Shown: positions 1 through 8,497 of the stretch, one piece after another
Layout: every line of letters starts with the position of its first letter
Numbering within the stretch: position 1 is the stretch's first letter
Source of the DNA: Emticicia sp031378345
GTDB taxonomy: Bacteria > Bacteroidota > Bacteroidia > Cytophagales > Spirosomataceae
Reading direction: 5' to 3'
DNA: 64,000 nt
Assembly (NCBI GenBank): GCA_031378345.1
Contig: JANNDY010000039.1
Coordinates: forward strand, 1-64,000
The notes under the pieces: generated by a model
Seen by the model: only the letters and a program-made list of their open reading frames with translations
Told to the model about the DNA's origin: nothing
The model's database searches: none
Made by a program: the position numbers and the translations under genes

Positions 1-99
1 TAATACGCAAATGTTGCCAATACCAATTTGGTTATGATATTTACAATTTTCGTTATCACAATATTGTAACGCTCTATATTTGTCAAAATCTATTTTCAT
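1..99 (-). CDS. N-terminus of a probable transposase-like protein (partial)
   Basis: An open frame starts with ATG at 99 and runs leftward off the window; 33 residues are visible and no stop is met. It begins MKIDFDKYRALQYCDNENC and holds a CX4C pair (Cys14, Cys19), the first half of what may be a zinc ribbon. From memory, similar starts occur in IS1-like or helix-turn-helix transposases of Cytophagales, where a second cysteine pair follows within about 25 residues; that part lies outside the window. It starts only 12 bp after the stop of the M56 sensor gene on the same strand, so it is either an element inserted just behind that operon or a tail gene of it. The identification is an inference from very little sequence. 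Confidence 0.45.
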   Translation of the reverse strand, partial: MKIDFDKYRALQYCDNENCKYHNQIGIGNICVL

Positions 100-111
100 A
101 GGACAAATATA

Positions 112-2235
112 CTATACATAAATTAATAATCCAGTACCAAATTTTGGTTCTTCTTTCGTGATGAATGATTTTTTCGTTTTTACCAAAATCACTCCATTTT
201 TGCCTTTTTCACCATAAAGTGCAGTGGCATTGGCATTTTTTAGTACAGAAATTGATTCAATATCTTGCGGCTCTACTTGCTTCATTGCATCATTATAAGC
301 AATTATACCATCAACTACCCAAAGTGCATCATCAGAATTGAATGGTCCATTGATTGAATATGAACTTGTTTTGCCTTGACCTCTGATAGTGATTTTCTCA
401 TCTTCGATAGACCTACTTGTAGGTATTTTTGAAGGAATATAACTCAATAATTTATCATGAATTTCAACGATAGAAACTTTTCCATCGCCAGATTCAGTCA
501 TATCAACACTTTTGGATTTGTCTATTGACATCACTTTTACTCTTTCCATTTCTCGAATTATGTCCTCACTATTTGTCCAAACTTTCGTACTGTTGTTTTC
601 AATAATTGTCAACTTTTCCCTAATTATTCTTTTTTGTTCTTCTTCTCCACCTTCCAAAACAAAACTCACAGGCATCGTAAAAAATACATTTACAGGAATA
701 CCATTTTGTTTGCCTGCATTCCATTTGGGCATTATTCCGATAACTCTCACGGTTTCTTCATCACATCCATTGCCAATTCCTTTCAAAACAGTCATATCAG
801 AAGTAGAACCATCTTTACGAACGATAAACTTTACAAATACTTTCCCTTGTGTATTGGCTCGTTGTGCCGCAGAAGGATATCTGAGATTTTGCCCAATAAA
901 TTTATACATTTCTTTGATTCCCCCAGGAAAAGTTGGGTTTTCATCAACAGTCGTAAAAACTTCTTCGTTGTATGTCTTTCCATCTTTTCTATATCCTGTA
1001 ACGACAACTTCACTTAAAGCATTTGGTGTTGTACTGTAATTTTCGATTGTAATTGGAAGACTGGGATATTTTTCAGATATTAAGGAAACATTAATGACCG
1101 TTTTATCAGTTACAGGCACTGTATTGATTTCAAACCCGTCGAAAGTAAAAGTTAACTCATCTTCGGGTAGAGCTACAATTTTATAATCTCCATTCATGTC
1201 CGATGTTGTGCCTCTGTTTTTTCCAACCACAGAAATATCTACACCTGCCAACGGTTTTCCATCACTTTTTGAAATAATTTTCCCCGAAATTGTAGCATTA
1301 TTTATGCTCATAATTTCTGGAAAAGTAATTACAGGAAGCTCAGAAATAGGCTTTTTTGCTGCCAAATCAATACAAAGCTCAGCTTTTTTGATTGTTTCGT
1401 GCCTTGCGATACTTGCCGAAGCTATCACGAGCATCAAGGCAAAAAGTGGGGCAGTAAAGCCATATTTCAATAAAGCTATTTTGCGAGAACGTGGCTTTTG
1501 TAGCATTTCAATTCTGCGTTTGAGTGTTGAATGATGGAAAAAATTATTGGTCAATTGGTGTGGATTTAGTCCAAATTGTTGTGAAAAAAGTAGCATTGCG
1601 TAGTCAGCTTTTGAAGATTCTAAGCGACTTGCAATATCATCGGCAATAAATTCGTGAATGTTTTTAATGGATTTTTTGTACAAATAAACCACAGGATTGA
1701 ACCAACAAAGTACTGCTATTAGCTCAAAAAGCATCACATCAACTGAGTGAAGTTGGCGAATATGCACATACTCATGTTCCAAAACAACTTCTCGTTTTTG
1801 TAAATCTTTATCAACAAAAACAAAATTGAAAAACGAAAATCCAGCTCCTTGTTTTGCATGAACAGATTTGTTTTCTAAAAGTTTTTTTAACTGTAAAAGG
1901 TTGAATATCAACTTAATAGAAAGAAAAGCAGTGCAGATTATATAGAATATTTTCAATAAATCGTACCATGTTAAAGGATTTTCAGAACTCGCCCGAACTC
2001 CAAAAACGGCAGGACTTAGCACAGTATAAAACACTTCATTGACCTGTTGCGTAATGAAAAACGACTGCACATAGTCGGAATACCAAAACGGAATGCCAAA
2101 GCTCAAAACCGCCGACCCAACCAAATAGGTACGATTGAGGGAATAGAAAGTTTCGCCAAAAAGCAACAGGCGATAAAAGCCATAAAACAGCACCAAGTAC
2201 AAATACACTTGAACGAGATAATGTAGAAGATTCAT
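112..2235 (-). CDS. M56 (BlaR1-like) metallopeptidase fused to TonB C-terminal and receptor-plug-like domains
   Basis: 707 residues. Residues 1-280 are an integral-membrane M56 peptidase with HEYVH at 154-158 (the zinc HExxH), EFIADD at 195-200 supplying the third ligand region, and a last membrane segment at about 257-275. Residues 314-387 resemble a carboxypeptidase-regulatory-like beta domain and are followed by LSEVVVTGY (408-414 region), a linker usual in SusC-type receptors. Residues 433-527 are a TonB C-terminal domain (FPGG, YP.AA, GKV.V.F.V..DG, MPKW). Residues 610-688 resemble a SusC plug (ALWVVDG, IESISVLKNA, ATALYG, GVILVKTK). BlaR1 proteins sense a periplasmic signal and cleave a BlaI repressor; the fusion suggests the sensor touches TonB-dependent receptors, which is inference. 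It is the last operon gene clearly read. Confidence 0.85.
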   Translation of the reverse strand: MNLLHYLVQVYLYLVLFYGFYRLLLFGETFYSLNRTYLVGSAVLSFGIPFWYSDYVQSFFITQQVNEVFYTVLSPAVFGVRASSENPLTWYDLLKIFYIICTAFLSIKLIFNLLQLKKLLENKSVHAKQGAGFSFFNFVFVDKDLQKREVVLEHEYVHIRQLHSVDVMLFELIAVLCWFNPVVYLYKKSIKNIHEFIADDIASRLESSKADYAMLLFSQQFGLNPHQLTNNFFHHSTLKRRIEMLQKPRSRKIALLKYGFTAPLFALMLVIASASIARHETIKKAELCIDLAAKKPISELPVITFPEIMSINNATISGKIISKSDGKPLAGVDISVVGKNRGTTSDMNGDYKIVALPEDELTFTFDGFEINTVPVTDKTVINVSLISEKYPSLPITIENYSTTPNALSEVVVTGYRKDGKTYNEEVFTTVDENPTFPGGIKEMYKFIGQNLRYPSAAQRANTQGKVFVKFIVRKDGSTSDMTVLKGIGNGCDEETVRVIGIMPKWNAGKQNGIPVNVFFTMPVSFVLEGGEEEQKRIIREKLTIIENNSTKVWTNSEDIIREMERVKVMSIDKSKSVDMTESGDGKVSIVEIHDKLLSYIPSKIPTSRSIEDEKITIRGQGKTSSYSINGPFNSDDALWVVDGIIAYNDAMKQVEPQDIESISVLKNANATALYGEKGKNGVILVKTKKSFITKEEPKFGTGLLIYV

Positions 2236-2270
2236 GTTTTTCCTTGCGGATTTAAAACTTGTTAATGAAA

Positions 2271-2681
2271 TTACTTAGATTTTTTGATATCAAGAGCAAA
2301 CATAACAGGCAAAACAAAAGAAGTTCGGACTGCCTTACCATCCTTTATGCCAGCAGTCCATTTTGGCATTGCTTTCACAATTCGCTCTACTTCTTCATCA
2401 CAACCAAAGCCAATTCCTTTCAAGAAGTCTATTGAATTGATACTTCCATCTTTTTCAACAATCATTTTCACAATCACTTTGCCTATTACATTTGCTTCCA
2501 CAGCTTGCTTTGGATATTTAAGATTTTTACCGATGTAAGCATACATTTCTTTCATGCCTCCCGAAAATTCGGGCAATACATCAACTTGTTCATAGACAAC
2601 ATCATCTGATTTTGAAGTTTGAGCATAAGAAACATTTGCAGCGAAAATCGCCAATGAAAAAATAATGAATAGCTTTTTCAT
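2271..2681 (-). CDS. Secreted TonB C-terminal domain protein (copy 2)
   Basis: 136 residues: a Sec signal peptide (MKKLFIIFSLAIFAANVSYA) followed directly by one TonB C-terminal domain with FSGGMKEMYAYIGKNLKYP, GKVIVKMIVEKDG and MPKWTAG. There is no membrane anchor or proline-rich linker after cleavage, so it should be a free periplasmic domain rather than a working ExbBD-coupled TonB. It is clearly a tandem duplicate of the neighbour at 2751-3161 and of the TonB module in the large M56 protein downstream. It sits in the same leftward operon, 35 bp upstream of the M56 fusion gene. The role is unknown; a decoy or ligand for the M56 sensors is one possibility. Confidence 0.85.
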   Translation of the reverse strand: MKKLFIIFSLAIFAANVSYAQTSKSDDVVYEQVDVLPEFSGGMKEMYAYIGKNLKYPKQAVEANVIGKVIVKMIVEKDGSINSIDFLKGIGFGCDEEVERIVKAMPKWTAGIKDGKAVRTSFVLPVMFALDIKKSK

Positions 2682-2750
2682 AATTATTTTTTTCGATTTA
2701 ATTGATTGATAATAAATACTTTACGTTGAGAATTTTATTTAAAATTAGCC

Positions 2751-3161
2751 TCATTTAGCTTTTTTACCCTCCAAAATAAACGATATAGGCATCCTATAAT
2801 TAGTTCGTACCGCTTGCCCTTCTCGCATTCCTGGATTCCATTTTGGCATAGCTTTGAATATTCGCTCTACTTCTTCATCACACCCAAAACCGATGCCTTT
2901 CAGTATCAAAACATTATTAATACTCCCATCTTTTTCAATTATCAATTGAGCCCAAACTTTTCCCCTAATATTAGCTTTGATGGCTTCCTCAGGGTATTTT
3001 AAATTTTTATTGATATAACTATACAATTTCGATATACCACCAGGGAATTCGGGAGATTTATCAACTTGACTATAATAAGCATCTTCAGTTGCAGGTGTTT
3101 GAGCATTAGCAATATTTCCTGCAAAAACTGCCAATAATAGAATAACAAATAGCTTTTTCAT
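2751..3161 (-). CDS. Secreted TonB C-terminal domain protein (copy 1)
   Basis: 136 residues with signal peptide MKKLFVILLLAVFAGNIANA and a single TonB C-terminal domain (FPGGISKLYSYINKNLKYP, GKVWAQLIIEKDG, IGFGCDEEVERI, MPKWNPG). Length and motif positions match the gene at 2271-2681 residue for residue, so the pair arose by tandem duplication. Both keep the IGFGCDEE segment around a conserved cysteine that is also present in the fused M56 protein. It belongs to the BlaI-led operon, between the interrupted M56 gene and copy 2. Confidence 0.85.
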   Translation of the reverse strand: MKKLFVILLLAVFAGNIANAQTPATEDAYYSQVDKSPEFPGGISKLYSYINKNLKYPEEAIKANIRGKVWAQLIIEKDGSINNVLILKGIGFGCDEEVERIFKAMPKWNPGMREGQAVRTNYRMPISFILEGKKAK

Positions 3162-3242
3162 AATTGATTTTGTGAGAAAAATTGGCTATATTTAATTTCA
3201 TAACTTATTGACTATAAATAGTTTACCCAAAAAACCTAATAC

Positions 3243-4175
3243 CTAAAACCTAATTCCTGTTTTTACCTCCGCCCCATCGCCTCTCCTTATATCTTTTGCC
3301 ACAATAAAATACCCAAGTACAAGCACCATCGGAATAATAAAAATGTATTTCAACAAAATCCAGCTTGAACTACGCTTGTGCATCATCATCGAAATACGTT
3401 CTTTCAAAAGTGAATCTTTGAAGAAATTATTACCCAAAGCACTGGCATTTGTTCTGAAATTATAGGCAAACAAAAACTCAGCATAAGCTACTTTTTCGGA
3501 ATCTTCCACAATTTCGTCAGCAATGAATTCATGCAATGTTCGAAGCGATTCTTTGTAAAAAATAAGAATTGGATTGAACCAACAGAATATCTGAACCAAT
3601 TCCAACAGTAGCACATCGAGGCTATGCCATTGCCCAATATGCACCTCTTCATGGTCGGTAATCATGCTGCGGTGGTAATAATCATCGTCTCGATTCAGAA
3701 TCAAAAAATTAAAAAACGAGTAAGATGAACACGAATCTTCGCTACGCAAAAGCCAATAATCTCGCCCAGAGCGAGTTTCTTCTTCGCCGATTGGCTCTCC
3801 ATTTATCAACAAAAAATAAACTTTTCGCATCGAATAAGCAAACCTAAATAAAAGGAAAATCAACCCTGTCAAATAAATGATTGTAAGCAAATCAAAAAAG
3901 CTAATATTATTTCCTCCGATATTCATAACTGCCTAATAGACAGCGGGTTTAAAGCTTTCATAGGGCAATTCGTTGAGTGTTAGTGGGGGAGGATTTTCAA
4001 AATTATAGTTATGTTTAACCTTCAAAAAAGGCAATAAAAATGAAACCAAAATAGACAGCAACAGGTAATATCGGTTGGTAGAAAAAAAAGTGTTTTTACG
4101 CAAAACCAACCAATAAAAAGCATAGAAAGCAACCAATCCGATGTTTGCTTTCACCAAGTAGATTAGAATTTCCAT
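3243..4175 (-). pseudogene. M56 (BlaR1-like) peptidase gene interrupted by an in-frame amber stop
   Basis: Two open frames lie in the same reading frame: 3933-4175 (80 residues, first two membrane segments) and 3243-3926 (227 residues, catalytic part). They are separated only by TAG at 3933-3935 and two further codons before an ATG at 3924-3926. Read through, they make one protein of about 310 residues aligned end to end with the first 280 residues of the M56 fusion downstream. The second part keeps HEEVH, EFIADE and the last membrane segment, then ends without the TonB/plug extension. Possible explanations are a recent nonsense mutation, a sequencing error, reinitiation at the ATG making a two-piece enzyme, or suppression of the stop. 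A hairpin CCCCAA/TTGGGG (4187-4208) lies in the gap to the BlaI gene. Confidence 0.75.
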
Positions 4176-4237
4176 AAATAATAGTCCCCCAAGCCCTAAA
4201 ATTTGGGGTTTTTGGTTTAGGTTGTAGAAGTACCAGT

Positions 4238-4615
4238 TTAGGAATTGGTGCTTTTCATTTTACCAATCAACTTCAAAATCTCATCGGCCTCTTTCACGTC
4301 AATTTTCTTTTCACGCACGAAAAACGAAAACATTTCTTCTACCGAATTCTCAAAATAACCTTCCATGAGCTTTCCAGTGGCAAACGATTTGTATTGTTCT
4401 TTACTAACGAGCGAAAAATATTCGTGAGTTTTGCCATAAGCCTTGTGTCCAACAAAGCCTTTTTGTTCCAAAATCCTGATAATCGTAGAAACAGTATTAT
4501 ATGCAGGGCGAGGATCGGGGAAATGTTTGAGTACATCTTTCACAAAAGATGGTTCTATTTCCCACAAGATTTGCATGATTTCTTCTTCGGCACGAGTTAA
4601 ATCTCTTAATTCCAT
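4238..4615 (-). CDS. BlaI/MecI-family transcriptional repressor
   Basis: About 125 residues from the ATG at 4615, giving MELRDLTRAEEEIMQILWEI, the usual start of this family; an upstream in-frame ATG at 4642 would add nine residues. The N-terminal winged helix (PAYNTVSTIIRILEQKGFVGH) is followed by a dimerisation/cleavage region. BlaI repressors bind palindromic operators as dimers and are inactivated by a partner M56 peptidase such as those encoded downstream. The gene is first in a leftward operon and its promoter carries two matching palindromes (separate entry), so autoregulation is likely. Confidence 0.93.
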   Translation of the reverse strand: MELRDLTRAEEEIMQILWEIEPSFVKDVLKHFPDPRPAYNTVSTIIRILEQKGFVGHKAYGKTHEYFSLVSKEQYKSFATGKLMEGYFENSVEEMFSFFVREKKIDVKEADEILKLIGKMKSTNS

Positions 4616-4639
4616 TTTAGCGGTGTTTAATTTCTGTAA

Positions 4640-4686
4640 CAAATATATAACTAATTATTTAGTTTCAAAACTATTTTCATAGTTTT
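4640..4686 (-). promoter_or_regulatory. Promoter with two BlaI-type operator palindromes
   Basis: Read on the minus strand: TTTG (-33, 4666-4669), 18-19 bp, then TATATTTG (-7, 4640-4647), which fits the Bacteroidota TAnnTTTG consensus. Two palindromes share the form AACTA-N6-TAGTT: AACTAATTATTTAGTT at 4649-4664, filling the spacer, and AACTATTTTCATAGTT at 4669-4684, overlapping the -33 side; the second extends to 8-bp arms (4667-4686). Their centres are exactly 20 bp apart, about two helical turns. Binding by the BlaI-family product would block polymerase. Sequence observation; the assignment to BlaI is inference from position. Confidence 0.75.
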
Positions 4687-4823
4687 TTTATCAAAATTAA
4701 ACAATTTCTTTAATTTTTTGAATAATAAAAAGTATTACAGAATAATTTTCATGTAAAAACCACCTTGCTTTTTTAACCTAATTAATACATTTTACTTACT
4801 CCTACTTCCATTTTCAAAGAATA

Positions 4824-4856
4824 TTGTACAAATTGTTAGTTTTTTCAGTATCTTTG
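4824..4856 (+). promoter_or_regulatory. Promoter of the GT5-like gene
   Basis: TATCTTTG at 4849-4856 matches the -7 element; TTG at 4824-4826 is 22 bp upstream. The ATG of the next gene lies 45 bp downstream. Confidence 0.55.
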
Positions 4857-4900
4857 CATACTTTTTTGGAAGATACCTCCCACTAATAACATTTTAAGAC

Positions 4901-5713
4901 ATGCGTAAACTCCGTATTTTGTACGTTGCAAGTGAGATAAATCCCTTCCTGCAAGTTTCAGAAGTAGCTGACTTCCTTCGTAAACTTCCGCAAGCCATGC
5001 AAGAGAAAGGCATGGAAATCAGAATTTTGATTCCTCGCTTTGGCTCAATTAATGAACGAAAGAATCGTCTTCATGAAGTAGTACGTTTGTCAGGAATTAA
5101 TATTACTGTAGGGGAAGACGAAAAACCTCTTATAATAAAGGTTGCCTCGATTCCAAGTGCGAAACTCCAAGTATATTTTTTGGACAATGAAGACTATTTT
5201 AACAGAAAATACGTTTTCTTAGATAAGGAAGGAAGTTTCTACGACGATAATGACGAAAGAACTATCTTTTTCTGCAAAGGAGTGCTGGAAACAGTAAAAA
5301 AATTGGGTTGGGCACCAGATATTGTCCATTGCACCGACTGGATGACCGCCTTAATTCCATTATATCTAAAGACAACTTATAAAAACGATCCTGTTTTCAA
5401 AGACACAAAGTCTGTCTTTACAGTTTATAATAATGCCTTTGAGCATAAATTTGACGAAGATATTCTGGAAAAAGCAAAGTCAATGGATGTTTCTGACGAA
5501 AATTTAGCAAATTTACGTTCAGCAGATTTCGAAGGATTTATCAAAATAGGCTGTCAGTATGCCGACTCAGTTGTGAAAGCCAATGAGGATATGAATGAAA
5601 ATTTAAGTAAAATTTTGAATGAAATTGCAGCAAACACAATCGAAGCAAGTATCGAAGATGATGATGTTACGGAAACGTATTTTAACCTATACACAGAGCT
5701 TGTTCCTGAATAA
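4901..5713 (+). CDS. Short glycogen/starch-synthase-like protein (GT5 N-terminal domain only)
   Basis: 270 residues starting MRKLRILYVASEINPF, the Rossmann-like N-terminal half of glycosyltransferase family 5, with PDIVHCTDWMTALIPLYL and FTVYNNAF. Family enzymes are about 480 residues and carry ADP-glucose catalysis in the C-terminal half, which is absent. The usual K-x-G-G-L near the start is replaced by SEVADF, so normal synthase activity is doubtful. From memory, short proteins like this are widespread in Bacteroidota. The gene ends just ahead of the DUF4270 gene, with which it is probably co-transcribed; the function is unknown. Confidence 0.8.
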   Translation: MRKLRILYVASEINPFLQVSEVADFLRKLPQAMQEKGMEIRILIPRFGSINERKNRLHEVVRLSGINITVGEDEKPLIIKVASIPSAKLQVYFLDNEDYFNRKYVFLDKEGSFYDDNDERTIFFCKGVLETVKKLGWAPDIVHCTDWMTALIPLYLKTTYKNDPVFKDTKSVFTVYNNAFEHKFDEDILEKAKSMDVSDENLANLRSADFEGFIKIGCQYADSVVKANEDMNENLSKILNEIAANTIEASIEDDDVTETYFNLYTELVPE

Positions 5714-5756
5714 TATTTGGAATAATGGCTTCACAGCTCAGCGGAATATAGCGATT

Positions 5757-7070
5757 ATGCTATCTTCCGCTTTCTTTTTCTCATGTCAAGACCCAATCGG
5801 AATAGCTCTCGATACACCAAGCACAGGTGGACAAGTAGTAACCTATTTTACTGATACAGTCAGTGTTGCCTCTTCAACAGTATTGCTTGACTCTACTATT
5901 ACATCAGGACAATCAAGCGGAGTGGTTGGTTCATATAAAGACCCTATCTTTGGAGGTGTTTCATCAAAAGTATTTGCCCAAGTTACGCTTCCTTATATTT
6001 CAAGCAGTAGCTCGTTTGCTGTGCTTACCTTTCCTGCTGCAGAAGTTGGCTTAACAACTTATGATTCAGCTTTTGTATATTTAACTAATGATGGTTACAT
6101 ACAAGGCGATTCGACAAAGCCTGTTACACTTTCAATACATCGCTTAACAGAAGATTTTGTTAGTTCAAAAAACTATACAAAAGACGATGCCTTGAACTAT
6201 AATTCGACGGCATTGGCAAGTAAAGATTTTACCTTTAAAGATATAAAAAGGGCTTTTTCAGGCACTCAGGATAGTTTATTGAAATTTAAAATGCCTAATG
6301 CCTTTGGAAAGGAGCTTTTTGATTTGGTTGGGACTGACGCTGGAACTACTATTGATAAATTTACGGCAGCAGTAAAAGGTTTTGCTTTTGTGGCAAATCA
6401 AAATGCAGCTGCAGTTTATGGACTTTCGATTTCTAATTGTTACATTCAAATGTACTATCATACAAGTACAAGCACTGACAGAAAAAGTATTCCATTCACC
6501 TTTCTTTCGCAACGATTCAGTCAAATAAAGGCTGATAAACAAGGTACGGTTTTTCAAAATTTGAAAACATTTCAAGCCATTCCTGCAAGTCAGACAAATA
6601 ATAGAACATATTTTCAAACTGGGTCTGGAATATCAACTAAAATTTTGTTTCCAACTTTGGCAGCTTTGCAGAAGAATAAAAATATAACTATCAATAAAGC
6701 AGAATTAGTCATTGAGCCAGATTTAGATGCAATCACTGGAAATTATAAGCCACCTGCACAATTTGCTTTGGTACAACTCAGTAGTGATAATCGTTTGAAG
6801 AAAACCACAGGTAATGTTATTGATTATGTTGCATTAGATGCTCTTGCAGGAACGCAATATGTAGCTGCTTATACTTCGGCAACAAATAATTATTCATTTA
6901 ATTTCACTTCTTATTTACAAGATTTGATTTCAAAAAAGAAAGTTTCCGACGGCTTGGTTTTAGTTCCGAGTGTACTTTCAAGCACAACCATTGGTATTAA
7001 TAATACGAATGTTTCGAGAGCCGTTATTAAAAAAGTTAAGTTGAATGTTTATTATTCTACGAAGAAATAA
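5757..7070 (+). CDS. DUF4270-family lipoprotein
   Basis: The mature part begins at Cys of AFFFSCQDPIG, a lipobox-like end, and continues through long Ser/Thr-rich beta-structured sequence ending in VKLNVYYSTKK, characteristic of the DUF4270 family. The start is uncertain. The ATG at 5757 leaves only nine residues before the cysteine, very short for a signal peptide. The same frame is open upstream to ATGs at 5619-5664, inside the end of the GT5-like gene; no ATG, GTG or TTG lies in between. Probably an outer-membrane or surface lipoprotein; the role is not known. Confidence 0.75.
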   Translation: MLSSAFFFSCQDPIGIALDTPSTGGQVVTYFTDTVSVASSTVLLDSTITSGQSSGVVGSYKDPIFGGVSSKVFAQVTLPYISSSSSFAVLTFPAAEVGLTTYDSAFVYLTNDGYIQGDSTKPVTLSIHRLTEDFVSSKNYTKDDALNYNSTALASKDFTFKDIKRAFSGTQDSLLKFKMPNAFGKELFDLVGTDAGTTIDKFTAAVKGFAFVANQNAAAVYGLSISNCYIQMYYHTSTSTDRKSIPFTFLSQRFSQIKADKQGTVFQNLKTFQAIPASQTNNRTYFQTGSGISTKILFPTLAALQKNKNITINKAELVIEPDLDAITGNYKPPAQFALVQLSSDNRLKKTTGNVIDYVALDALAGTQYVAAYTSATNNYSFNFTSYLQDLISKKKVSDGLVLVPSVLSSTTIGINNTNVSRAVIKKVKLNVYYSTKK

Positions 7071-7081
7071 TTTTCAAGAAT

Positions 7082-7122
7082 AAAAAAAGTCTCAGTCAGA
7101 AATTCTGGCTGAGACTTTTTTT
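7082..7122. terminator. Bidirectional terminator
   Basis: A stem of AAAAAAAGTCTCAG paired with CTGAGACTTTTTTT, with a few more pairs inside (one T/G mismatch), ends in T runs on both strands. It separates the convergent DUF4270 and aceA genes. Confidence 0.85.
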
Positions 7123-7132
7123 ATTCTAAAAA

Positions 7133-8416
7133 TCAATGAAACTGCTCTGCTTCGGTAGAATTACCCATCGCAGTGGTTGAAGACATTCCAGCCATTACGG
7201 TATTTTGAACTGCATCAAAATAGCCAGTTCCTACAAAAGATTGGTGCTTGATTGCCTTAAAACCATGTTGCTGCAAAGCAAATTCACGCTGCTGCAATTC
7301 CGAAAATCCTGCCATTCCACGGTCAACATAGGCTTTTGATAATTCAAACATTGCTGTATTTAGTGCATGAAAACCTGCTAAAGTAATGAATTGGAACTTA
7401 TATCCAAGTTCGGCTAATTGCTCTCTGAAAGTGAGCATTTGTTTTTCGTCCATATATTTTGCCCAATTAAATGAAGGCGAACAATTATAAGCCAACATTT
7501 GGTCAGGATATTGTGCGTGAATTCCTTGGGCAAATTCTCTTGCCATACCTAAGTCTGGGTTACCAGTTTCCATCCAAATCAAATCTGCAAACGGAGCATA
7601 ACTCAAACCACGATTGATGCCTTGCTCTAAACCATTTTTTACATTGAAAAAACCTTCTGATGTCCTTTTTGATGACTTTATAAATTGTTGGTCTCTTTCG
7701 TCAATGTCCGAAGTTATCAAATTTGCCGCCTCAGCATCGGTACGAGCAATAACCAAAGTCGAAGTTCCCATCACATCTGCCGCCAAACGAGCTGCAACTA
7801 ACTTATTGATTGCCTCTTGTGTAGGTACTAAAACTTTTCCACCCAAATGCCCACATTTCTTTGCCGAAGACAATTGGTCTTCAAAATGTACGCCCGAAGC
7901 ACCTGCTTCAATCATCATTTTCATCAACTCAAAAGCATTGAGGTTTCCACCAAAACCTGCTTCGGCATCTGCAATAATTGGTACTAACCAGTGGGTATCG
8001 CCTTCGCCACTTACTGATTGAATTTGGTCAGCACGTAGCAATGAATTATTGATTCGTCGCACTACATTTGGCACAGAATCGGCTGGATAAAGGCTTTGGT
8101 CAGGATACATTTGTCCAGACAAATTGGCATCAGCCGCAACTTGCCAACCTGACAAATAAATTGCTTTCATGCCAGCTTGCACTTCTTGAATCGCCTGATT
8201 TCCTGTCAAAGCACCAAGCCCGGCTACCCACTGTTCTTGATGGAGCAAGTCCCACAAACGTTCTGCTCCAAGTTTGGCAATTGTATGCTCAATTGGAAAT
8301 GAGCCTGCTAATTTTACTACTTCTTCAGCAGTATAAGGTCTTTCGATGCCCTTCCAGCGTGGATTTGTAGTCCAATCTGTTACTATTGCATTGATTCTTT
8401 GTTGTTTCGTAGTCAT
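7133..8416 (-). CDS. aceA: Isocitrate lyase
   Basis: 427 residues. Cleaves isocitrate to glyoxylate and succinate in the cytoplasm, the first step of the glyoxylate shunt. The signature KKCGH is at 186-190 with catalytic Cys188; IADAEAGFGG (148-157) and the GWQVAADAN segment are typical. The length matches the short (about 430 residue) bacterial class. It lies 81 bp downstream of aceB on the same strand and has no promoter-like element in the gap that I can recognise, so the two are probably one operon controlled from the symmetric operator at 10147-10207. Confidence 0.97.
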   Translation of the reverse strand: MTTKQQRINAIVTDWTTNPRWKGIERPYTAEEVVKLAGSFPIEHTIAKLGAERLWDLLHQEQWVAGLGALTGNQAIQEVQAGMKAIYLSGWQVAADANLSGQMYPDQSLYPADSVPNVVRRINNSLLRADQIQSVSGEGDTHWLVPIIADAEAGFGGNLNAFELMKMMIEAGASGVHFEDQLSSAKKCGHLGGKVLVPTQEAINKLVAARLAADVMGTSTLVIARTDAEAANLITSDIDERDQQFIKSSKRTSEGFFNVKNGLEQGINRGLSYAPFADLIWMETGNPDLGMAREFAQGIHAQYPDQMLAYNCSPSFNWAKYMDEKQMLTFREQLAELGYKFQFITLAGFHALNTAMFELSKAYVDRGMAGFSELQQREFALQQHGFKAIKHQSFVGTGYFDAVQNTVMAGMSSTTAMGNSTEAEQFH

Positions 8417-8497
8417 TTTGTTCGATGTTTTGTACTTGATGAAATGTATGTTTTTAATGAATGATTATTGAAAAAATAATTACTATTTAATACTATT

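Noticed and set aside
512..1039. 175-codon plus-strand frame
   Set aside because: It is a shadow of the TonB/plug part of the M56 fusion gene and has no recognisable domain.
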